From the NCBI RefSeq assembly GCF_011758765.1, contig NZ_JAANOU010000001.1, forward strand, positions 4,464,001 to 4,528,000: a stretch of DNA of 64,000 bases, written 5' to 3'. This DNA is from Amycolatopsis viridis (GTDB lineage: Bacteria; Actinomycetota; Actinomycetes; Mycobacteriales; Pseudonocardiaceae). This document shows, in pieces, positions 18,239 to 27,452 of this stretch. Below the pieces are notes generated by a model. That model saw only the letters and a list, made by a program, of their open reading frames with translations, did not search any database and was not told the origin of the DNA. Position 1 is the stretch's first letter. Every line of letters starts with the position of its first letter. The translations under genes and the position numbers were made by a program.

Positions 18239-18967
18239 CTCGGGCTTGAGCTCCTCGGAGAGCGCGCGCCAGGCCGTCTCGGCGGCCTTCTGCTCGGCTT
18301 CCTTCTTGGTGGTGCCGGAGCCGTTGCCGAAATCGCGCCCGGCCACCAGAACCGTGGCGCTGAACTCCTTGCGGTGGTCGGGCCCGGTGTCCTCGACCTT
18401 GTACTCCGGCACGCCCAGCCCGGCCGACGCGGTCAGCTCCTGCAGGCTCGTCTTCCAGTCCAGCCCGGCGCCGCGCAGCGGGGCCTCGGCCAGCAGGTCG
18501 TCGAAGAGCCGGTGCACGAGCGCGCGGGCCGCGTCGATGCCGTCCGCCAGGTAGACCGCGCCGATGACGGCCTCGAGCCCGTCGGCCAGAATGCTCGCCT
18601 TGTCGCGCCCGCCGGTGAGCTCCTCGCCCTTACCCAGCAGCAGGTGCGCACCGAGCCCGCCCGGGCCGAGCCCGCGCGCGACCCCGGCCAGTGCATGCAT
18701 GTTGACCACGCTGGCCCGCAGCTTCGCGAGCTGGCCTTCCGGCAGCTCGGGGTGCGTGCGGTACAGGTGGTCGGTGACGACCAGCCCGAGCACGGCGTCA
18801 CCGAGGAACTCGAGCCGCTCGTTCGGCGGCAACCCACCGTTCTCGTACGCGTACGAGCGGTGGGTGAGCGCCAGCGTGAGCAGCTCGGCGTCGAGTTCGA
18901 CGCCGAGCGCTTCGAGCAACGGTTTCGGGTCGGCGGCCGGCCCTCCCGATCTCGACCTGCCCCCCAT
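18227..18967 (-). CDS. rnc: Ribonuclease III
   Basis: 246 residues. The RNase III signature [16 protein letters not shown] (about 51-66) carries the catalytic Asp and Glu pair, with a second acidic site in [15 protein letters not shown] (about 126-140). The dsRNA-binding domain occupies about 170-240. It processes rRNA precursors and structured mRNAs. I chose ATG 18967, 14 nt after the rpmF stop; it lacks a good ribosome site, so a TTG start further in (at PLLEALGV) is possible. The last codons are duplicated just past the stop. Confidence 0.93.
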   Translation of the reverse strand: MGGRSRSGGPAADPKPLLEALGVELDAELLTLALTHRSYAYENGGLPPNERLEFLGDAVLGLVVTDHLYRTHPELPEGQLAKLRASVVNMHALAGVARGLGPGGLGAHLLLGKGEELTGGRDKASILADGLEAVIGAVYLADGIDAARALVHRLFDDLLAEAPLRGAGLDWKTSLQELTASAGLGVPEYKVEDTGPDHRKEFSATVLVAGRDFGNGSGTTKKEAEQKAAETAWRALSEELKPEGSE

Positions 18968-18981
18968 CCTGGTCAGCGACC

Positions 18982-19164
18982 TCAGGCGGGCTCGACGACC
19001 TGACGACCGTCGTACTGGCCGCAGGTCGGGCAGGCCACGTGCTGCGGCTTCGGCTGCCGGCAGGCCCGGTTCGAGCAGGGCACCAGCTGCACGGGCGTCG
19101 CCTTCCACTGCGCACGACGGTGGCGCGTGTTGGAGCGCGACATCTTCCGCTTCGGGACGGCCAC
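18982..19164 (-). CDS. rpmF: Ribosomal protein bL32 (zinc-ribbon form)
   Basis: 60 residues. The N-terminus [16 protein letters not shown] is the bL32 signature. C-S-N-R-A-C and C-P-T-C form a four-cysteine zinc site (about 30-35 and 45-48), so this is the zinc-dependent paralogue type. GTG 19164 has AGGAG 8 nt ahead. It is followed closely by rnc and preceded by the yceD gene, the conserved yceD-rpmF-rnc order. Confidence 0.96.
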   Translation of the reverse strand: MAVPKRKMSRSNTRHRRAQWKATPVQLVPCSNRACRQPKPQHVACPTCGQYDGRQVVEPA

Positions 19165-19240
19165 GACTGAATCTCCTCATCCACGGTTCGCTCACGCGGG
19201 CGCGAGCGTGCTTACTCACTGCTTACGAGCTGCTGCCCGT

Positions 19241-19828
19241 TCAGGCTTGCCGGCCGGGCCCACCCGCGGACGAGTCGCCGAAGCGCTCGACCAGCGCGGC
19301 CCACCGAGGGTCTATCGTCTCATGCCCGTGTCCGGGGCCGAGATCGGCCCACTTCCCACCGCATTCGGGGCACAGCCCGGGGCAGTCCTCGCGGCACAGC
19401 GGGACCTGCGGCAGGGCGAGCACGACCGCGTCGCGAACCAGCGGCTGGAGGTCGATCCGGTCGTCGACCAGGCGCATGACCTCGTCTTCGTCGGTCGTCT
19501 CGTCGGTGGTGGAGTCCGGGTAGGCGAACAGCTCGGTCAGCTCGACCTCGACCTCGTCGTCGATCGGGTCGAGGCAGCGCGAACAGGCCCCGGTCGTCCG
19601 CACCGCGGCGGTGCCGGTGACCAGCACACCCTCCACGACCGACTCGAGCAGCAGGTCCAACTCGACCTCGGCGCCCTGCGGCACCACGATCACGTCGGGC
19701 ACGCCCAGCTCGACGCCGGTCGGCGCGGTGCGCTGGATGGTGCGGCTCAGGCCGGCGCGCCGGCCCAGCTCACGGGTGTCGACGACCCACGGGTCGCGGG
19801 CGTCGGGGGAGACATTCTGCTGAGACAT
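19241..19828 (-). CDS. YceD/DUF177 family protein
   Basis: 195 residues. DUF177 proteins accompany rpmF in most bacteria and are linked to 23S rRNA or ribosome assembly in some; the activity is not established. Visible features are a conserved CSRCLDP (about 82-88), an acidic stretch DSTTDETTDEDE, and a second motif CREDCPGLCPECG (about 147-159) that resembles a metal site. The ATG at 19828 is supported by homology of the first residues (DTRELGRRAG). It is equivalent to the mycobacterial gene between rnc and sepIVA. Confidence 0.88.
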   Translation of the reverse strand: MSQQNVSPDARDPWVVDTRELGRRAGLSRTIQRTAPTGVELGVPDVIVVPQGAEVELDLLLESVVEGVLVTGTAAVRTTGACSRCLDPIDDEVEVELTELFAYPDSTTDETTDEDEVMRLVDDRIDLQPLVRDAVVLALPQVPLCREDCPGLCPECGGKWADLGPGHGHETIDPRWAALVERFGDSSAGGPGRQA

Positions 19829-19894
19829 CGGTCCGTTGGGTAGAGGGTGTGCAGAGGGCTGCGGGCAACCTCACCACTCTACGCCCTCCCCCGG

Positions 19895-20620
19895 TCAGGG
19901 CTGGAAGTCGTACAGGGGCGTGGGCCGCTGGCCGCCGAGGCCGGACGGGGCGCGCAGGTGGTTGCGGCCGGAGTCGACCGTGCGCAGGGTCGTGGACAGC
20001 AGTTCGGAGAACTCGGCGAGCTTGCCGTCGACGTAGGCGTCGCAGTCGGCGCGCTGGCGGTCGGCCTCGGTGTGGGCCTCGTCCACGATCCGGGCGGACT
20101 CGGCGTGCGCGGCCTGCACGACCTCGGTCTGGGACACCAGGCGGGCCTGCTCGTGGCGGCCGTCCTCGACGGCGCGCTCGTAGGCGTCGCGACCGGCCTG
20201 CATCATGCGCTCGGCCTCGGCGCGGGCCCGCTCGGTCAGGTTGTGGTACTCGGCTTGGCCCGCGGAGATCATCCGCTCGGCTTCGGCGCGGGCGTCGGCC
20301 ATGATCTGCTCGGCGCGCGCGTGCGCGTCGGCGACCATGCGCTCGGCCTCGGCGGCCGCCTCGGAGGTGACGCGGTCGGCCTCGGCGTTGGCGTCGGTCA
20401 CCGTGGTCTCGGCCTGCGTGCGTGCCTTTTCGAGCAGGTCGTCCCGCTGGTCGAGGACGTCCTGGGCGTCGTCGACCTCGCGGGGCAGCGCGTCCCGCAC
20501 GTCGTCGAGCAGTTCGAGCACGTCCCCGCGCGGGACCACGCAGCTGGAGGTCATCGGCACACCGCGTGCCTCTTCCACGATCGTGACGAGCTCGTCCAGC
20601 GCCTCGAACACCCGGTACAC
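19895..20620 (-). CDS. sepIVA: SepIVA, DivIVA-domain septation protein
   Basis: 241 residues. The N-terminal 30 residues (YRVFEALDELVTIVEEARGVPMTSS) are the conserved SepIVA start; then a long coiled coil (about 40-200) rich in Ala, Glu and Arg with repeated A-E-A-E-R-M heptads. In mycobacteria SepIVA, a DivIVA relative, is needed for late septum formation and sits in the same place upstream of yceD-rnc. GTG 20620 has AGGGAG at 6 nt. It probably starts the transcript running through yceD, rpmF and rnc. Confidence 0.85.
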   Translation of the reverse strand: MYRVFEALDELVTIVEEARGVPMTSSCVVPRGDVLELLDDVRDALPREVDDAQDVLDQRDDLLEKARTQAETTVTDANAEADRVTSEAAAEAERMVADAHARAEQIMADARAEAERMISAGQAEYHNLTERARAEAERMMQAGRDAYERAVEDGRHEQARLVSQTEVVQAAHAESARIVDEAHTEADRQRADCDAYVDGKLAEFSELLSTTLRTVDSGRNHLRAPSGLGGQRPTPLYDFQP

Positions 20621-20747
20621 AGCAACTCCCTAGGTGGCCTGTCCCCATCCGGCTTGCCCCAAGTCTGCCCGGTTCGCGGCGCAAAGGGCGGGAGGCGCGA
20701 TACCGGGCGTGTCCGAGTGGTGCCGCCGCGGTGGCCGGGAACGGGAC

Positions 20748-20769
20748 CGACGGCCCCCGGGAGCCGTCG
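20748..20769 (-). terminator. Hairpin downstream of coaD
   Basis: CGACGGC and GCCGTCG form a perfect 7-bp stem around an 8-nt loop 6 nt past the coaD stop; it may end the rsmD-coaD message ahead of sepIVA. Confidence 0.5.
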
Positions 20770-20774
20770 TCCGG

Positions 20775-21257
20775 TCAGGCGCGTCCGGCCAGCTTCGCCG
20801 TCAGCTTCGCGAACACGACGTCCGGGACCAGGTTCTTCACGTCCCCGCCGTAGGTGGCGACCTCCTTGACCAGCGAGCTGGACACGAAGCCGTAGGCGGG
20901 ATTGTTCGACATCAGCAGTGTCTCGACGCCGGAGAGCTCGCGGTTCATCTGCGCCATCTGCAGCTCGTAGTCGAAGTCGCTGACCGAGCGCAGGCCCTTC
21001 GCGATGGCCACGATCTCGTTGCGCCGGCAGTACTCGACGAGCAGGCCGTGCCAGGAGTCCACGCGCACGTTCGGCAGGTGCGCGGTGATCTCCCGCAGCA
21101 TTTCCATCCGCTCGTCGATGGAGAACAGGCCCTGCTTGGACTTGTTGATCATGACCGCGACCACGACCTCGTCGAACAGCTTGGCCGCCCGCTCGATGAT
21201 GTCGAGGTGGCCGTTGGTCACCGGGTCGTAGGAGCCTGGACACACCGCACGCCGCAT
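20775..21257 (-). CDS. coaD: Phosphopantetheine adenylyltransferase
   Basis: 160 residues, the standard length. Catalyses the fourth step of CoA synthesis: ATP plus 4'-phosphopantetheine to dephospho-CoA. The nucleotidyltransferase motif GSYDPVTNGHLDII (8-21) has the T/HxGH signature, and the C-terminal ISSSxxR-type element appears as FVSSSLVKE. A TAGCGT hexamer 7 nt before the ATG suggests its own leaderless promoter in the 20-nt gap after rsmD, in addition to read-through. Confidence 0.96.
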   Translation of the reverse strand: MRRAVCPGSYDPVTNGHLDIIERAAKLFDEVVVAVMINKSKQGLFSIDERMEMLREITAHLPNVRVDSWHGLLVEYCRRNEIVAIAKGLRSVSDFDYELQMAQMNRELSGVETLLMSNNPAYGFVSSSLVKEVATYGGDVKNLVPDVVFAKLTAKLAGRA

Positions 21258-21264
21258 GGCGCGG

Positions 21265-21270
21265 ACGCTA
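21265..21270 (-). promoter_or_regulatory. -10 hexamer TAGCGT for leaderless coaD
   Basis: TAGCGT lies 7 nt before the coaD ATG, inside the rsmD-coaD gap; no Shine-Dalgarno is seen. Confidence 0.45.
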
Positions 21271-21277
21271 TCAAGCT

Positions 21278-21850
21278 CTACCCGCCCTGGCGCGGTGAAG
21301 TGACGTACTCCGCCCAGTACAACGCCGTGTCGCCGTAGCGCGAGGTGCGCATGGGGTGGAACCCGGACGGCCAGTCCGGTTCGCCGTCGCGCAGCGCGCG
21401 TTCGACGATCAGCAGACCGTCCTCGGCGATCCAGCCGTTGGCGGCGAGCGTGGCCAGCACGGCCCCGATCTTCGCCGCGTCGACCGAGTAGGGCGGATCG
21501 GCCAGCACCAGCTGGAAGGGTTCGTCCGCCGGCTGCGCCAGCACGGTCTCCACCGGACCGGAGCGCACCGACCCGCCCAGCCCCAGCGCGGCCACGTTGG
21601 CCTTGAGCACCTGCGTGGCCCGCCGGTCGGACTCGACGAACACCGCCTCCGCCGCGCCGCGGGACAACGCCTCCAGGCCCAGCGCACCGGAACCGGCGTA
21701 GAGGTCCAGCACCCGCGCGCCGGTCAGCTCCCCCGCCGCCTCCAGCGCGTTGAACAACGCCTCCCGCACGCGTTCGGACGTCGGCCGGGTGCCCTGCGCC
21801 GGCACCTTGAGCCGCCGTCCGCTCGCCGCCCCGGCCACGATCCTCGTCAC
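21278..21850 (-). CDS. rsmD: 16S rRNA (guanine966-N2)-methyltransferase
   Basis: 190 residues. SAM-binding motif LDLYAGSGALGLEALSRGA (about 47-65) and catalytic NPPY-type motif LADPPYSVD (about 118-126) identify RsmD. It methylates G966 of 16S rRNA in the small subunit. I use GTG 21850 since VTRIVAGAASGRRLKVP is the conserved beginning; an open frame continues upstream with no homology. rsmD-coaD is a conserved pair. Confidence 0.92.
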   Translation of the reverse strand: MTRIVAGAASGRRLKVPAQGTRPTSERVREALFNALEAAGELTGARVLDLYAGSGALGLEALSRGAAEAVFVESDRRATQVLKANVAALGLGGSVRSGPVETVLAQPADEPFQLVLADPPYSVDAAKIGAVLATLAANGWIAEDGLLIVERALRDGEPDWPSGFHPMRTSRYGDTALYWAEYVTSPRQGG

Positions 21851-21968
21851 ACCCCCATCATCGCGCTGTGTTCTGCGCGGTGTTTTGCCCAGGACCCGGT
21901 GAACGGTGCGCGCGGCACGCGTAGAGTCAATCTTCCTGTTGCCGGCGAGTGAGCTGTAGGAGCGCTGC

Positions 21969-24101
21969 GTGTCGGAACCTCGGGTCAGACGGGCCGAGAT
22001 CGCCATCGAACAACACCACGTGGACCGCGTCTACACCCGGCTCGCCGAACTCCGGGTGCAGGCGGAGGCCATGCGGGCCAAGGGTTACGAGATCGGCCAC
22101 GGCGCCCAGCGCGAAGCTGTTTTCGAGCAGGCGTCGATGCTGTTCGAGCGGGACATGATGGTCCACCACGCGACCCAGACGCTGCAGACCCTCGACGCCG
22201 AGTACGAGGGCCTGGTGTTCGGCCGCCTCGACCACACCACCGGCGAGAAGATCTACGTCGGCCGCCTGGGCATCCGCGACGCCGAGTTCGACAACCTCGT
22301 GACCGACTGGCGTGCCCCCGCGGCCGCCGCCTTCTACCAGGCCACCGCCGAGGAACCGATGGACGTGGTGCGCCGCCGCGTCATCCGCTGCTCCGGGCAG
22401 ACGGTGCTCGACGTGGACGACGACGTGCTGATCCCGGACGCCGTCGGCGACGACATGCAGGTGGTCGGCGAGGGTGCGCTGATGGCCGCGCTGGGCCGGT
22501 CGCGCGGCGACCGGATGCGCGACATCGTCGCCACGATCCAGAAGGAGCAGGACGAGGTGATCCGCGCACCGTGGCGCGGGGTCACCGAGATCACCGGCGG
22601 GCCGGGCACCGGCAAGACCGCGGTCGCGCTGCACCGCGCGGCGTACCTGCTGTACCGGCACCGGCGGCAGCTCGGCGGGGCCGGTGTCCTGGTCGTCGGG
22701 CCGTCCGGCGTGTTCACGAACTACATCTCCCGGGTGCTGCCCTCGATGGGCGAGACGAACGTGGAGCTGCGTGCGCTCGGCGCGGTGCTCGACGGCATCG
22801 AGACCGACCGGCAGGACCCGGCGCCGCTGGCCGCCATCAAGGGGTCGCTGCGCATGCGCAAGGTCCTGCTCAAGGCGATGCGGGACACGCCGCCGGACGT
22901 GCCGGGCGAGATGCGGATCCTCTACAAGGGCGACGTCCTCAAGCTGGGCCGCAAGGAGCTGGAGAAGGTCCGCCGCAAGGTGCACGGGCACGGCGGGCCG
23001 CCGAACCGCTCGCGGGTGCGCGCGGCCGAGGCGCTGCTGGCGGCCCTGGCCGACCGTGCCGAGGAGAACGCGCGCACCGACGGCCGCACGGTCGACCGCG
23101 ACGAGCTGATCCACGATCTCGGCGAACGGATCGACTTCCACCGCTTCCTCGTGGTGTGGTGGCCGGTGCTGTACCCGGGCGAGATCCTGCGGTGGCTGGG
23201 CGATCCGAAGCGGCTGGCCAAGGCCGCGCGCGGCGTGCTGACCCCGGACGAGGTCGACCTGCTGGCTGCGTCGTTCGCGGATCGCGAGCGCGAGTGGACG
23301 GTCGCCGACGTCGCCCTGCTCGACGAGTTGCGCGTGCTGGCTGGGCCGCCGCCCAAGCGGCGCCGCCGGGCGCAACAGGTCGAGCTGGACGCGGCACCGC
23401 CGGAGCGCGGGTTCCAGGGCAAGCCGCACCGGCCGGAGCACTACGACGAGTACTCGCACATCGTGGTCGACGAGTCGCAGGACCTCTCGCCGATGCAGTG
23501 GCGCATGGTCGGCCGCCGCGGCAAGTACGCGAGCTGGACGGTCGTCGGTGACCCGGTGCAGAGCTCGTGGCCGGATCCGGAGGAGGCCGCGCTGGCGCGG
23601 ACCCAGGTGTTCGGCGCGCGGACCCCGGTCCGCCGCTACACGCTGCGCACCAACTACCGGAACTCCGCGGAGATCTTCGACCTGGCGGCGAAGGTGGTCG
23701 CCGGGCACGCCGCGGAGGGTGAGCTGCCACGCGCGGTCCGCACCACCGGGATCGAGCCCGACGTGCGCGTGGTCGAACCCGGCGGCGTGGAGAGCGCGGT
23801 GCCGGCCGCGGCGAAGGAGCTGCTGGACGCGGTCGAGGGCACGGTGGGCGTGATCTGCGCCATGGACCGGGTCGCCGAGGTCGCCGCGTGGGTGCGCGGC
23901 CAGGCGGACGAACGGCTCAAGGTCGTCGGCAGCCTCGACGCCAAGGGCCTGGAGTACGACGCGGTCGTGCTGGTGGAGCCGACCGAACTGATCACCGAGT
24001 CGCTGACCGGCCGCCGCGTGCTCTACGTCGCGCTGACCCGCGCCACGCAGCAACTGACCGTCGTGGCGTCCGACGACGACTGGCTGCCTGCGGAAAGGTA
24101 G
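21969..24101 (+). CDS. helD: HelD-type RNA polymerase-recycling ATPase (UvrD-like superfamily 1)
   Basis: 710 residues. The N-terminal helical arm (about 1-75) is followed by a superfamily 1 ATPase: Walker A GGPGTGKT (about 210-217), [13 protein letters not shown] (about 499-511), TNYRNSAEI, and the C-terminal [10 protein letters not shown] motif. Actinobacterial HelD enters RNA polymerase channels, frees it from DNA and can protect against rifampicin (family knowledge). Helicase activity is doubtful. GTG 21969 follows TAGGAG by 7 nt. Transcription diverges from rsmD. Confidence 0.87.
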   Translation: MSEPRVRRAEIAIEQHHVDRVYTRLAELRVQAEAMRAKGYEIGHGAQREAVFEQASMLFERDMMVHHATQTLQTLDAEYEGLVFGRLDHTTGEKIYVGRLGIRDAEFDNLVTDWRAPAAAAFYQATAEEPMDVVRRRVIRCSGQTVLDVDDDVLIPDAVGDDMQVVGEGALMAALGRSRGDRMRDIVATIQKEQDEVIRAPWRGVTEITGGPGTGKTAVALHRAAYLLYRHRRQLGGAGVLVVGPSGVFTNYISRVLPSMGETNVELRALGAVLDGIETDRQDPAPLAAIKGSLRMRKVLLKAMRDTPPDVPGEMRILYKGDVLKLGRKELEKVRRKVHGHGGPPNRSRVRAAEALLAALADRAEENARTDGRTVDRDELIHDLGERIDFHRFLVVWWPVLYPGEILRWLGDPKRLAKAARGVLTPDEVDLLAASFADREREWTVADVALLDELRVLAGPPPKRRRRAQQVELDAAPPERGFQGKPHRPEHYDEYSHIVVDESQDLSPMQWRMVGRRGKYASWTVVGDPVQSSWPDPEEAALARTQVFGARTPVRRYTLRTNYRNSAEIFDLAAKVVAGHAAEGELPRAVRTTGIEPDVRVVEPGGVESAVPAAAKELLDAVEGTVGVICAMDRVAEVAAWVRGQADERLKVVGSLDAKGLEYDAVVLVEPTELITESLTGRRVLYVALTRATQQLTVVASDDDWLPAER

Positions 24102-24207
24102 GCGGACGCCCGGTCACATCGCCCCTTGTCGCCCGGCTCGGGACATCCCGGCGCGGGGTTCTCCTCCGCGGGGAAGAGGCGCGGCGTGCCGGGCGTTGGA
24201 GGTTGCC

Positions 24208-25197
24208 GTGAGTTCCCTGTCCGAGGTCGCGCTGTCCGTGCTGGACCTGTCCCCCATCCCGAGCGGCGCGGACGCGCGCACCGCGCTCCGCAACACCGTC
24301 GAGCTGGCCCGGCACACCGAGCGACTCGGTTACCGCCGGTTCTGGGTCGCCGAGCACCACAACATGCCGGGCATCGCGAGCTCGGCCACGACCGTCCTGA
24401 TGAGCCACGTCGCCACCGCGACGGAGACCATCCGCGTCGGGTCCGGCGGCATCATGCTGCCCAACCACGCGCCGCTGGTGGTGGCCGAGCAGTTCGGCAT
24501 GCTGGAGGCGTTCCACCCGGGCCGCATCGACCTCGGCATCGGCCGGGCGCCCGGCACCGACCATCGCACGGCGATCGCGCTGCGCCGGTCCGCGCAGGCG
24601 CTGGGCGCCGACGACTTCCCACAGCAGCTGACCGAGCTGATGGCTTACTTCGACGGCGAGGGCGCGGTGCGCGCGGTGCCGAGGTACCAGCCGCCGATCT
24701 GGCTGCTCGGATCGAGCGGGTTCAGCGCCCGCCTGGCCGGGGAGCTCGGGCTGCCGTTCGCGTTCGCGCACCACTTCAGCGCCCGCAACACGATCCCGGC
24801 CGTGGAGCTGTACCGCGAGTCGTTCCGGCCGTCCGCGGCGCTGTCCGAGCCGTACGTGATGCTCGGCGCGGCGGTGATCTGCGCCGAGACCGACGAGCGG
24901 GCACGGTGGCTGGCCGGTCCGAGCGGACTGCAGTTCCTCAGCCTGCGCCGCGGCAACCCGATCCCGCTGCCCACCCCCGAGGAAGCCGCCGGGTACGCGT
25001 ATTCGGACCTCGACCGGCTCCTGGTGGACGAACGCCTGGGCACCACGATCCACGGCTCGCCGTCGACGGTGCGCAAGGGCCTGGAGACGCTCGCCGGCGA
25101 CACCGGCGCCGACGAGATCATGATCACCACGATGGTGCACGGCGTGGCCGATCGGCACCGGTCGTACGAGCTGGTCGCGGAGCTGACGCGGGGGTGA
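24208..25197 (+). CDS. LLM-class (luciferase-like) flavin-dependent oxidoreductase
   Basis: 329 residues. It has the bacterial luciferase-like TIM barrel with the early motif [22 protein letters not shown] (seen in two parts), [19 protein letters not shown] and [12 protein letters not shown], typical of the MsnO8-like subgroup. Such enzymes use FMNH2 or F420H2; the substrate is unknown. I chose GTG 24208 over the upstream TTG because GGAGG lies 5 nt before it. It follows helD by about 100 nt and stands ahead of a strong terminator. Confidence 0.82.
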   Translation: MSSLSEVALSVLDLSPIPSGADARTALRNTVELARHTERLGYRRFWVAEHHNMPGIASSATTVLMSHVATATETIRVGSGGIMLPNHAPLVVAEQFGMLEAFHPGRIDLGIGRAPGTDHRTAIALRRSAQALGADDFPQQLTELMAYFDGEGAVRAVPRYQPPIWLLGSSGFSARLAGELGLPFAFAHHFSARNTIPAVELYRESFRPSAALSEPYVMLGAAVICAETDERARWLAGPSGLQFLSLRRGNPIPLPTPEEAAGYAYSDLDRLLVDERLGTTIHGSPSTVRKGLETLAGDTGADEIMITTMVHGVADRHRSYELVAELTRG

Positions 25198-25240
25198 CAC
25201 CGAGGACGGGCGTCACTCGGGTTTCACCGCGCAGAGGCGA

Positions 25241-25275
25241 GGGAGCCAGGCCGGCGCCCGGCCGGCCTGGCTCCC
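25241..25275. terminator. Bidirectional terminator between the LLM gene and cfa
   Basis: Fifteen perfect base pairs (25241-25255 with 25261-25275) around a 5-nt loop separate converging genes. Confidence 0.85.
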
Positions 25276-25278
25276 CGG

Positions 25279-26571
25279 TCAGGACAGCCAGGCGGTACGC
25301 ACCGGCGGCATCCCGCTGCCGCCGCGCACCGTCGGCTTCACCGCGAGGATCTGGTTCACCCCGATGGCGCCGCGTTCGAAGCTCAGCGCCGACGCGGCCA
25401 TGTACAGCCGCCACACGCGGGCGCGTCCGGGGCTGCTGAGGCGCACCGCCTCGTCCCAGTTCGCCTCCAGGTTCGCCACCCACGCGCGCAGCGTGCGCCC
25501 GTAGTGCTCACGCAGCGCCTCGACGTCCCGCACCTCGAAGCCAGCGTCCTCGAGCGCCCCGGCCATCACGCTGACCGGTTCCAGCTCGCCGTCCGGGAAC
25601 ACGTACCGGTCGATGAACGACGTCCGCTGGTCACGGGCCGGCGCGGACGGGTGCCGCGAGATGGCGTGGTTGAGCAGCCGCCCCTCCGGGCGCAGCAGCT
25701 CGAACAGCGACTTCGCGTACACCGGCAGCATCGAGGCGCCCACGTGCTCGGCCATCCCGATGCTGGAGATCGCGTCGAACGGCCCGTCGGACACCTCGCG
25801 GTAGTCCTGCACCCGGATCTCCACGAGATCCGAGAGGCCCTCCTCCGCGACCCGCTTGCGCGCGAAGTCCGCCTGCGCCTGCGACAGCGTGACGCCGACC
25901 GCGTGCACGCCGTACTCCTTGGCCGCGTGGAGGACGAACGTGCCCCAGCCACAGCCGACGTCGAGCACCCGCATGCCCTCGCGCAACCCGAGTTTGCGCG
26001 CCACCAGGTCGACCTTGGCGATCTGCGCCTGCTCCAGCGTCGTCTCCGGCTCGGCCCACACCGCGCACGAGTAGGTCATGGTCGGCCCGAGCACGAGCGA
26101 GTAGAAGTCGTTGCCCACGTCGTAGTGGTGCGAGATCGCCGCCGCGTCCCGCTTGCGCGAGTGCATCCGCCCGCCGAGCCGGATCTCCTCCGGCGGCGGC
26201 TTCGGCGGAAAACCCACCACCCCCAGCTTCAGCGCCGTGCGGGCGAGCTCCCGGCGCACGGCCCAGGTCAGGTCGAGGTCGAAACTGCCCTGGTGCACCA
26301 GGGCGTCGAGCCGTTCCAGCCCTTCGACGAACGGGCCCTCGAGGTCGATCTCCCCCGCGACGTACGCCCGCGACACGCCCAGCTCGTTGGGCTCGAACAG
26401 CAGGCGCCGCAACGCGCGCCGGTGTTTGATGTGCAGCAGCGGAGCGTCCGGCGGACCGGTCTCCGTGCCGTCCCAGCAACGAATCCGAATCGGGACATTC
26501 TGGCCCAGCGCCGTGTGCAAAAGCTTTCCTACGGCGCCGGCGACTCCGCCTGCGCTACCCACGAGGCTCAT
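25279..26571 (-). CDS. Cyclopropane-fatty-acyl-phospholipid synthase family methyltransferase
   Basis: 430 residues. An N-terminal lipid-binding-like domain (about 25-130) precedes a SAM methyltransferase with VLDVGCGWGTFVLHAA (about 204-219), preceded by AAISHHYDVGNDFYSLVLG, the family signature. It transfers a methylene from SAM to unsaturated acyl chains of membrane phospholipids. Close relatives in mycobacteria (UfaA1) are similar, though branched-chain methylation is also possible. The ATG has no good ribosome site. The upstream 30 nt to the arginase-like gene stop are A+T-richer than average. Confidence 0.87.
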   Translation of the reverse strand: MSLVGSAGGVAGAVGKLLHTALGQNVPIRIRCWDGTETGPPDAPLLHIKHRRALRRLLFEPNELGVSRAYVAGEIDLEGPFVEGLERLDALVHQGSFDLDLTWAVRRELARTALKLGVVGFPPKPPPEEIRLGGRMHSRKRDAAAISHHYDVGNDFYSLVLGPTMTYSCAVWAEPETTLEQAQIAKVDLVARKLGLREGMRVLDVGCGWGTFVLHAAKEYGVHAVGVTLSQAQADFARKRVAEEGLSDLVEIRVQDYREVSDGPFDAISSIGMAEHVGASMLPVYAKSLFELLRPEGRLLNHAISRHPSAPARDQRTSFIDRYVFPDGELEPVSVMAGALEDAGFEVRDVEALREHYGRTLRAWVANLEANWDEAVRLSSPGRARVWRLYMAASALSFERGAIGVNQILAVKPTVRGGSGMPPVRTAWLS

Positions 26572-26601
26572 TCAAGCACGCGTCGCGGGAAATAGCTTGT
26601 A

Positions 26602-27405
26602 TCAGCGAAGTAGTTCACCAATGCAGTGCATCACCGGAGCCAGGACCGCCAGTTCATCCGGTTTGCCGGAAACGCATTCGGTGATCGCCGCGCCCACGAC
26701 CTCGAACTCCGCGAGTGCGGACAGCGCCGCGACGAGCTGGTCGATACGCATCCCGCCGGGTTCCGGATAATCCATGCCGGCGAACACAGTGGGATCCAGC
26801 ACGTCGAGATCGAGGTGCACGTACAGCCGTTCGATTCCGGCGGCCCGCAGCTCGGCGACGATCCGCGACGGTTCCCCGTCCACCGAACGGACCAGCCCCG
26901 CCTCGATCGCGGCCCGCTCGGCCGGGTCGACCGACCGGGTGCCGACGAGCACCGCGCGGCCGGGCGCGATCGTCGGCACGGCCGCGAAAGCGGGGTCCCC
27001 GTCCCCCAGCAGCGACCGCAGAACCATCCCGTGGAAGCCGCCCGACGGCGAGCTGCCCGGCGTGTTGAGGTCGGCGTGCGCGTCGAACCACACCACGCCG
27101 AAACGTTCACCGTGCTTCGCGCGAGCAGCCGCGACCGGCACCAGATCGGCGGCGCAGTCGCCGCCGATCGTGAGCACCGGACCGTCGGCGAGCGCGCCGG
27201 TGTGCCGCTTCCGGTTGTCCAGCAACGCGTCCCGGTTCGCGATCCCGTCCACCACGGGCGTGCCACCGGGCGCCAGCGGCACCTCCCGCACCGGCACACC
27301 CAGCACGTCACCCGCCCACGCGGACAGGGCCCGGCACCCCGCGGGCAGATCGCCCGCCCGGGGTGTCCGGGCCCCTTGCCACTGCGGTACCGCCTGGATC
27401 AGCAC
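26602..27405 (-). CDS. Arginase/ureohydrolase-family protein with an altered metal site
   Basis: 267 residues. The fold motifs are visible: GGDCAADLV (about 81-89), WFDAHADLNTP (about 105-115) and DLDVLDP (about 198-204). In arginases and agmatinases the first motif is GGDHS and its His binds Mn2+; here it is Cys, while the Asp-rich motifs are intact. The substrate cannot be assigned: it may be a ureohydrolase, formiminoglutamase-like or other. TAGAGT lies 7 nt before GTG 27405 with no Shine-Dalgarno, so it is probably leaderless. Confidence 0.8.
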   Translation of the reverse strand: MLIQAVPQWQGARTPRAGDLPAGCRALSAWAGDVLGVPVREVPLAPGGTPVVDGIANRDALLDNRKRHTGALADGPVLTIGGDCAADLVPVAAARAKHGERFGVVWFDAHADLNTPGSSPSGGFHGMVLRSLLGDGDPAFAAVPTIAPGRAVLVGTRSVDPAERAAIEAGLVRSVDGEPSRIVAELRAAGIERLYVHLDLDVLDPTVFAGMDYPEPGGMRIDQLVAALSALAEFEVVGAAITECVSGKPDELAVLAPVMHCIGELLR

Positions 27406-27412
27406 GGCGCCG

Positions 27413-27418
27413 ACTCTA
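27413..27418 (-). promoter_or_regulatory. -10 hexamer TAGAGT for the leaderless arginase-like gene
   Basis: TAGAGT lies 7 nt before the GTG start; no ribosome-binding site is seen. Confidence 0.5.
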
Positions 27419-27452
27419 GCCAGCGGCGCGCCGGCGGCGCCACGCGGTCGGT

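Noticed and set aside
17992-18249. A small ORF encoding elastin-like P-G-G-V-F-A repeats across the 21-bp array
   Set aside because: The repeat period is a multiple of three, so any frame stays open. Mirrored non-coding copies on the other side, no ribosome site and no domain make coding unlikely.
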